Source: Phenylobacterium aquaticum | Lineage (GTDB): Bacteria > Pseudomonadota > Alphaproteobacteria > Caulobacterales > Caulobacteraceae | Length of the DNA stretch: 10,515 bases | Assembly (NCBI RefSeq): GCF_947378715.1 | Contig: NZ_CANCLE010000140.1 | Coordinates: forward strand, 1-10,515 | Reading direction: 5' to 3' | Shown: one piece after another, positions 7,064-10,515 of the stretch | Layout: every line of letters begins with the position of its first letter | Numbering within the stretch: position 1 is the first letter of the stretch | Translations under genes and position numbers: made by a program | The notes under the pieces: model-generated | Databases searched by the model: none | Seen by the model: the letters and a program-made list of their open reading frames with translations, nothing else | Told to the model about the DNA's origin: nothing

Positions 7064-8722
7064 ATGCGGCGATCGGTTGTTTTCGGGCTTCTGGCCAGCC
7101 TCGTCGCGAGCGCCGCGCTCGCCGCCCCGCCGCCGTCGCCGACGGTCGCCATCGCGTCGGGCGAAGTCCGGGGCGATTGGCACGGCGGGGTCGCGGGCTA
7201 TCTGGGCCTGCCCTACGCCGCCCCGCCGGTGGGCCCCCTGCGCTGGCGCGCGCCCCAGCCGGTCCAGCCCTGGTCCGGCCTTCGCGACGCCCGCCAGTTC
7301 GGCGCGCCCTGCGCCCAGATGGCCATGGACTGGAACCGCGCCGTGGCCGGCCAGAGCCGCGAGGATTGCCTCTATCTCAATGTCTGGGTCCCGCCGCATC
7401 GCGTGGGTCAGGTTCTGCCGGTGCTGGTGTTCTTTCCGGGCGGCGCCTATCACGGCGGCTCGGCGCGGGGCCTGAGCGCCATCGAGCCCAGCTATGACGG
7501 TGCGCGGCTGGCCCGGCGCGGTGTGGTGGTGGTGACGGCCAACTACCGCCTGGGCATGTTCGGCTTCCTGGCCCATCCCCAGCTGTCGGCGGAATCGCCC
7601 GGCCATGGATCGGGGACCTACGCCCTGATGGACCAGATCGCCGCCCTGCAATGGGTCCAGACCAATATTAGCCGCTTCGCCGGCGACCCGCGCAACGTCA
7701 CAATCTCGGGGCAGTCTGCGGGGGGCTACAGCGTCGCCGCCCTGATGACCGCGCCCAGCGCCCGGGGCCTGTTCGCCAAGGCCGCCATGCTCAGCGGCAC
7801 GGCCCTGGACGAGACGCCGGTCCAGCCGACGCTCAGGGAGGCCGAGGCTTCGGGCGCGACCTTCGTCGCCGGGCTCGGCGGCCGCTCCATCGCCGATCTG
7901 CGCCAGCGGCCCGCCCAGCAGCTGATCGACGCCATGGCGGCCGATCCCGCCTTGCGAAAGGCGGAGCCGAGGACCCCGGTGGTCGATGGCGACGTGCTGC
8001 CGGAACAACCGGGCCTGGTCTTCCGCGCCGGGCGCGAGGCGCCCGTGCCCCTGCTGGTCGGGGCCACCGCCCGGGACGGGGACTTTGACGCCATGGGCGT
8101 CACCGGCACGCCCAAGGCTGCGGCCAGCGCCGCCGATCCCGCCCGCCCCCTGGCCCTGACCCACAATCCCGCGCCCCTTGCGGCCGAGGGAACGCAGGCG
8201 GTCGCGGCGTTCTACGCCGCCTATCCGGACCTCGCGGCCGAGGCGGCCAAGGTCTATGCGGCGCCCGGCCTGACCCGCCCCGTGGATGGCGACACCATCT
8301 GGGCCTTCCAGACCGACGTCACTTTCCGATGCGGAGCGGCGCTCACCGCTCGCTGGCATGCCCGCGTCGCGCCCACCTGGCGCTATGAATTCTCCCACGG
8401 TTACGAGCCCCTGGGCGCGGTGCACCTGTGGGACCTGGCCTATCTGTTCGGCTGGCGTCAGCCCCCCGCCGACCAGCCCCGCGACGTCCGACTCACCGAC
8501 CAGATCCAGCTCTACTGGACCAACTTCGCCCGCACCGGCTCGCCCAACGCCAGGGGCCTGCCGGTCTGGCCGCAGAGCAAGCCGAAGCCCGGCGCCGGCG
8601 CCTATCTGGACTTCGCCTCGGACGGCGCGGTGGGCCGGACCGGACCCCGCACCGCCGCCTGCGACCTCTTCGCGGCCAAGGTTGAGCGCGACCTCGCCGC
8701 CCTGACGCCGACAGGGCGCTGA
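7064..8722 (+). CDS. Secreted type-B carboxylesterase
   Basis: The 552-residue protein is a type-B carboxylesterase (pnbA/cholinesterase family) that cleaves carboxylic esters, probably in the periplasm or outside the cell. Residues 1-20 (MRRSVVFGLLASLVASAALA) form a clear Sec signal with an A-x-A-like cleavage site. Typical landmarks follow: YLGLPYAAPPVGPLRW (46-61), the C83/C102 pair with EDCLYLNVW, oxyanion region FFPGGAYHGG (123-132), nucleophile elbow GQSAGG (S218), the acid in ARDGD (D338 by alignment, Glu in most relatives) and catalytic H454 in AVHLWDLAYLFG. Odd points are Pro in place of the usual oxyanion-loop His (HGGG) and Asp for Glu. ATG at 7064 is chosen for the signal peptide and GGAG (7054-7057); the in-frame ATG at 6989 would put 25 unlikely residues before the signal. 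It diverges from the sulfatase. Confidence 0.92.
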   Translation: MRRSVVFGLLASLVASAALAAPPPSPTVAIASGEVRGDWHGGVAGYLGLPYAAPPVGPLRWRAPQPVQPWSGLRDARQFGAPCAQMAMDWNRAVAGQSREDCLYLNVWVPPHRVGQVLPVLVFFPGGAYHGGSARGLSAIEPSYDGARLARRGVVVVTANYRLGMFGFLAHPQLSAESPGHGSGTYALMDQIAALQWVQTNISRFAGDPRNVTISGQSAGGYSVAALMTAPSARGLFAKAAMLSGTALDETPVQPTLREAEASGATFVAGLGGRSIADLRQRPAQQLIDAMAADPALRKAEPRTPVVDGDVLPEQPGLVFRAGREAPVPLLVGATARDGDFDAMGVTGTPKAAASAADPARPLALTHNPAPLAAEGTQAVAAFYAAYPDLAAEAAKVYAAPGLTRPVDGDTIWAFQTDVTFRCGAALTARWHARVAPTWRYEFSHGYEPLGAVHLWDLAYLFGWRQPPADQPRDVRLTDQIQLYWTNFARTGSPNARGLPVWPQSKPKPGAGAYLDFASDGAVGRTGPRTAACDLFAAKVERDLAALTPTGR

Positions 8723-8734
8723 CCGTCGCTGACT

Positions 8735-8805
8735 GCTATAATCAACCGAATGGTTGACAGTGAGGTCTGGAGTGCTTTAACTCAACCTCATGGTTGAATT
8801 AAAGC
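8735..8805 (+). promoter_or_regulatory. Tandem palindromic operators and promoter of the SRPBCC gene
   Basis: Two matching palindromes occur: TCAACCGAATGGTTGA (8742-8757) and TCAACCTCATGGTTGA (8782-8797), same 6-bp arms and N4 centre, 40 bp centre to centre. Between them lies a promoter that fits the Caulobacter housekeeping consensus very well: TTGACAG (8754-8760), 13 bp, GCTTTAAC (8774-8781). The first palindrome overlaps its -35 and the second covers its expected start, so a bound protein would repress it. A second upstream promoter may exist: TGC-TATAAT (extended -10, 8734-8742), also overlapped by palindrome 1. The second palindrome is the core of a 32-bp inverted repeat (8774-8805): arms GCTTTAACTCAACC and GGTTGAATTAAAGC, one mismatch, centre TCAT. 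An ArsR-family repressor acting from elsewhere is the likely ligand (inference from the usual neighbour of AHSA1 genes). Confidence 0.7.
8750..8797 (+). pseudogene. Short ORF of 15 codons, possible remnant of an ArsR repressor gene
   Basis: An ORF reading MVDSEVWSALTQPHG begins at the ATG inside the first palindrome and stops at the TGA inside the second. Residues SEVWSALTQP resemble the first helix of ArsR repressors that accompany AHSA1 proteins (typically DAVWKALADPTRR). The place, immediately upstream of an SRPBCC gene with the start codon in an operator, is where such a repressor gene would begin. Transcription from the TATAAT at 8737-8742 would start at or one base before the ATG, giving a leaderless message. 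The similarity covers about ten residues, some encoded by the palindrome itself, so chance is a real alternative. Confidence 0.3.
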
Positions 8806-8840
8806 CCCTCGGCGCGAGGGGTCACGGACGGAGACGGTGA
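8790..8840 (+). CDS. Possible leaderless upstream ORF coupled to the SRPBCC start
   Basis: ATG at 8790, in the centre of the second palindrome, opens a 16-codon frame (MVELKPLGARGHGRRR). Its TGA (8838-8840) overlaps the ATG of the SRPBCC gene as TGATG. The -10 GCTTTAAC ends at 8781, so transcription would begin within a base or two of this ATG. No ribosome binding site precedes it, so it could only work leaderless. It may simply be chance; no family resemblance is seen. Confidence 0.25.
   Translation: MVELKPLGARGHGRRR
8804..8822 (+). other. GC hairpin in the leader of the SRPBCC mRNA
   Basis: CCCCTC (8805-8810) pairs perfectly with GAGGGG (8816-8821) around a 5-nt loop (GGCGC), with a further G-U pair at 8804/8822. 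It follows directly on the 32-bp inverted repeat, sharing base 8805, and ends 8 nt before the GGAG ribosome binding site (8830-8833). It has no U-tract. It may keep the ribosome site open or stabilise the mRNA. Confidence 0.4.
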
Positions 8841-9370
8841 TGAGTGAACTGGCGACCCTGAGCCCCTATGGCGTGCGCACCGAGACCACGACGGTGCGGA
8901 TTCAGCGGCTGTTGCCCGGCCCGATCGAGCGGGTCTGGGCCTATCTGACCGAGAGCGACCTGCGCCGTCAGTGGCTGGCCTCCGGGCCCATGGCGCTGAC
9001 GGCCGGCGGCGAGGTCGAACTCACCTGGCGCAATGGCGAGCTGACCCCGCACGAAGAGGCGCGGCCGGAGGGCATGCCGGAGGAGCGGCGGATGAACAGC
9101 CAGGTGCTGCGCGTCGATCCGCCCCGCCTGCTGGCCTTCAGCTGGGGCGAGGGCGACGTGACCTTCGAGCTGGAGCTGCAAGGCGGCGAGGTTCTGCTCA
9201 CCGTCACTCACCGCCGCCTCCTCGACCGGGGCTCGCTGCTCAATGTCAGCGCCGGCTGGCATGCCCACCTCGACCTGTTGGCGGACCGCGTTGCGGGCCG
9301 TGAGCCGGGTCCGTTCTGGAGCCACTGGAGCAGCCTGCGCGGCGAGTATGAGGCGCGCCTGCCCGAATAG
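8840..9370 (+). CDS. SRPBCC-family protein (AHSA1-like)
   Basis: The 176-residue soluble protein has the AHSA1/START-type SRPBCC arrangement. A first beta strand (TVRIQRLLPGPIERVWAYLTE, residues 18-38) precedes the helix that ends DLRRQWLASG, then come the strand pairs GGEVELTWRNGE and LLAFSWGEGDVTFELEL, and finally a long C-terminal helix (GWHAHLDLLADRVAGR with SHWSSLRGEYEARL). The fold forms a deep hydrophobic cavity; bacterial members bind unknown small ligands, and no catalytic residue is predictable. Start: ATG at 8840 has GGAG (8830-8833) 6 nt upstream; GTG at 8837 is in frame but too close. AHSA1 genes commonly follow an ArsR repressor gene; none is present here, although the control region looks like one. 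A 175-bp gap follows. Confidence 0.85.
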   Translation: MSELATLSPYGVRTETTTVRIQRLLPGPIERVWAYLTESDLRRQWLASGPMALTAGGEVELTWRNGELTPHEEARPEGMPEERRMNSQVLRVDPPRLLAFSWGEGDVTFELELQGGEVLLTVTHRRLLDRGSLLNVSAGWHAHLDLLADRVAGREPGPFWSHWSSLRGEYEARLPE

Positions 9371-9545
9371 TCGTGCGACACCCCCTCGTCGCCCACTCGG
9401 CGGCGGGGGCGGCTTGTAACAGCTGAGGTTTCGTCCCATTGTCGAACGCTGTTCCATGAAGCGTTCCTGGGGTGTGATCGCCGCTTCGGTCGCTGGCCTC
9501 CCCGGGTCTCTGTCGACATCTGCGGACGCCGCAGCCGGAGTCGCC
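9371..9545. other. Intergenic gap without a supported gene
   Basis: No convincing gene or promoter is seen in these 175 bp. GTCGCC (9386-9391) can pair with GGCGGC through one G-U pair across the loop CACTC, just behind the SRPBCC gene. It is a possible weak terminator, followed by a G-rich run and not by T residues. The ATG at 9456 is in frame with the next gene but has no ribosome binding site. Confidence 0.3.
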
Positions 9546-10094
9546 GTGAAGCCGTCGCGCCTCATTCTCGTGCTGCTCGCCGTCCTGGCCACGGGCGCGG
9601 CGCTCTATTTCGGCCGCCATCGCGACGTCTGGCATGTCGAGCCATCGGCGCCGTCGGACCTGGTGCTCTCGGTCGCATCGGACGGCGCCGGCGCCGCCAC
9701 CCTCAAGATCTACTGTACGATCCAGGCGACCGAGGTGCGGCTCTATCTGCCGATCCGGGGCGGCCCCTCGACCGGCGGCGCCGATGGACCCCAGGTGCTG
9801 AACGCCAGCGACGACTTCCAGGATCACGGCGCGCCCCCGTCGGTTCCATCCGCACCCGCCGCCGAACCGGCGGTCTGGACCGTGTCGGAGGACGGGACCT
9901 ATGCTTGGCGGTCGGACGCCCCGGCCTTCATCGGCCAGCTCTTCGCCCACGACGGCCTGCGGGTGGATGGCGCTGGCTTCAGAGGTGAGCGCCTGAACGC
10001 CTCCAGCCTCAGCTTCCCCCTGATCGGCCTGGCCGCCCACCGCGACCAGATCACCAAGGCCTGCCGCGCGCCGGCCCTGGCCCGACCCGAATGA
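9546..10094 (+). CDS. Membrane-anchored protein of unknown function
   Basis: I do not recognise the family. The chosen protein has 182 residues: a short charged N-terminus (MKPSR), a transmembrane segment at about 6-22 (LILVLLAVLATGAALYF), a positive stretch (GRHRD), then a soluble domain of about 150 residues that should face the periplasm. The domain starts with beta-rich sequence (DLVLSVASDGAGAATLKIYC) and has two cysteines, C57 and C173, that could form a disulfide. GTG at 9546 is chosen because GGAG (9537-9540) lies 5 nt upstream and it puts the membrane segment at the N-terminus. The ATG at 9456 would add 30 residues without a ribosome site. Codon use is like its neighbours. It is probably cotranscribed with the next gene, 44 bp on. 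Confidence 0.65.
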   Translation: MKPSRLILVLLAVLATGAALYFGRHRDVWHVEPSAPSDLVLSVASDGAGAATLKIYCTIQATEVRLYLPIRGGPSTGGADGPQVLNASDDFQDHGAPPSVPSAPAAEPAVWTVSEDGTYAWRSDAPAFIGQLFAHDGLRVDGAGFRGERLNASSLSFPLIGLAAHRDQITKACRAPALARPE

Positions 10095-10138
10095 GAGCTC
10101 TCACCTCGCCATCACCGCGACGGAAAGGATGGCCGCCC

Positions 10139-10515
10139 ATGAAGCTGATGACCCTGCTGGGCCTGTCGATGGCCCTCGCCGCCGCCGGCGACGCCCACGC
10201 TCAGTCCATTCCGAAGTATGGCGAGGACGCGCGGATCGGCTATCTGCGCCAGGACGATCGCTGCCAGGGCTATATCGGCGCCTTCATGGCCGTGACCGAG
10301 GACCGGCTGTCCCCCAGCGCCGAGGACCAGGCCCTGATGGCGCGCATGCTGCAATTCACCGACCGCATCGTCTACGAGGCGCACAAATACGCCGAGCAGG
10401 TCGGCTCCGACGCCGTCACCGACGTGGTCACCCATGTGACCACCGAGATCAATCAGCTGGCCCACAAATACGACAACCTGCCCGAGGGCGCGGTCCGCGC
10501 CGCCGCCCTGCGCGC
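10139..10515 (+). CDS. Exported protein of unknown function (3' end cut by window)
   Basis: The visible part is 125 residues; the frame is open to the window edge. Residues 1-21 are a clear Sec signal: MKL start, hydrophobic LLGLSMALAAAG, and cleavage after AHA before QSIPK. The mature part is rich in charged residues and mostly helical: RIGYLRQDDRCQGYIGAFM, then a long helix-like run (SAEDQALMARMLQFTDRIVYEAHKYAEQ), then VTDVVTHVTTEINQLAHKYDNL. HKYAEQ and HKYDNL recur about 30 residues apart, suggesting a repeated helical hairpin. One Cys is visible. ATG at 10139 has AAAGGA (10124-10129) 9 nt upstream. I do not recognise the family. It lies 44 bp behind the anchored unknown protein, so the two may work together in the periplasm. 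Confidence 0.7.
   Translation, partial: MKLMTLLGLSMALAAAGDAHAQSIPKYGEDARIGYLRQDDRCQGYIGAFMAVTEDRLSPSAEDQALMARMLQFTDRIVYEAHKYAEQVGSDAVTDVVTHVTTEINQLAHKYDNLPEGAVRAAALR

Noticed and set aside
6680..8425. 581-codon open frame on the - strand
   Set aside because: It runs antisense to the carboxylesterase and then out of frame through the start of the sulfatase; no family features.
9418..9453. AACAGC / GCTGTT inverted repeat in the 9371-9545 gap
   Set aside because: Six-base arms with a 24-nt loop are expected by chance.
9456..9545. ATG start 30 codons upstream for the anchored unknown protein
   Set aside because: No ribosome binding site; GTG at 9546 has GGAG 5 nt upstream and gives a normal N-terminal anchor. 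Kept as an alternative only.
9246..10040. 264-codon open frame on the - strand
   Set aside because: Antisense to the SRPBCC end and the anchored unknown protein; composition is that of a shadow, and the + strand has a ribosome site and membrane segment.
10092..10103. TGAGAGCTCTCA, a perfect 12-bp palindrome at the stop of the anchored unknown gene
   Set aside because: It leaves no loop for an RNA hairpin and is short enough to be chance; no promoter elements surround it.

Overview
The window is a gene-dense, very GC-rich stretch with strong GC bias at third codon positions. It looks like an alphaproteobacterium of the Caulobacterales (Caulobacter or Phenylobacterium type). The reasons are the haloalkane dehalogenase, which closely resembles my recollection of the Caulobacter protein, and promoter-like sites that fit the Caulobacter housekeeping sigma consensus (TTGACG-type -35, 10-14 bp, GCTANAWC-type -10). 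No tRNA, rRNA, CRISPR, insertion sequence or prophage gene is visible.

Region 1 (1-4261) holds two divergent transcription units around a 116-bp AT-richer control region (2817-2932). Leftward run a membrane-anchored metallo-beta-lactamase-fold hydrolase, an unusually long glutathione S-transferase-like protein, and a TetR-family regulator cut by the window edge. Rightward run a haloalkane dehalogenase (dhmA type) and a DUF1330 protein 3 bp behind it. Overlapping palindromes in the shared control region are the natural operator for the TetR protein, so this reads as a small self-regulated detoxification or catabolic module.

Region 2 (4251-8722) is a sulfatase unit. A membrane-anchored type I sulfatase and a formylglycine-generating enzyme with an export signal are encoded leftward with TGATG stop/start coupling, so the maturase sits beside its probable substrate. 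The maturase gene converges on the DUF1330 gene, and a hairpin between them carries both stop codons. A secreted type-B carboxylesterase diverges from the sulfatase.

Region 3 (8723-9370) is an SRPBCC/AHSA1 protein behind an elaborate control region: two TCAACC-N4-GGTTGA palindromes 40 bp apart, a well-formed promoter between them, one palindrome embedded in a 32-bp inverted repeat, then a GC hairpin. Such proteins are usually encoded next to an ArsR repressor. Here there is none, only short ORFs that begin inside the palindromes, one of which resembles an ArsR N-terminus.

Region 4 (9371-10515) has a 175-bp gap and two unrecognised genes for a membrane-anchored and an exported protein, the second cut by the window end.

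Overall the window encodes hydrolases and transferases for halogenated, sulfated and carboxyl-ester compounds, several placed at or outside the inner membrane. No wholly new system is evident. The most unusual parts are the SRPBCC control region, the exported sulfatase maturation pair and the stop-codon hairpin.
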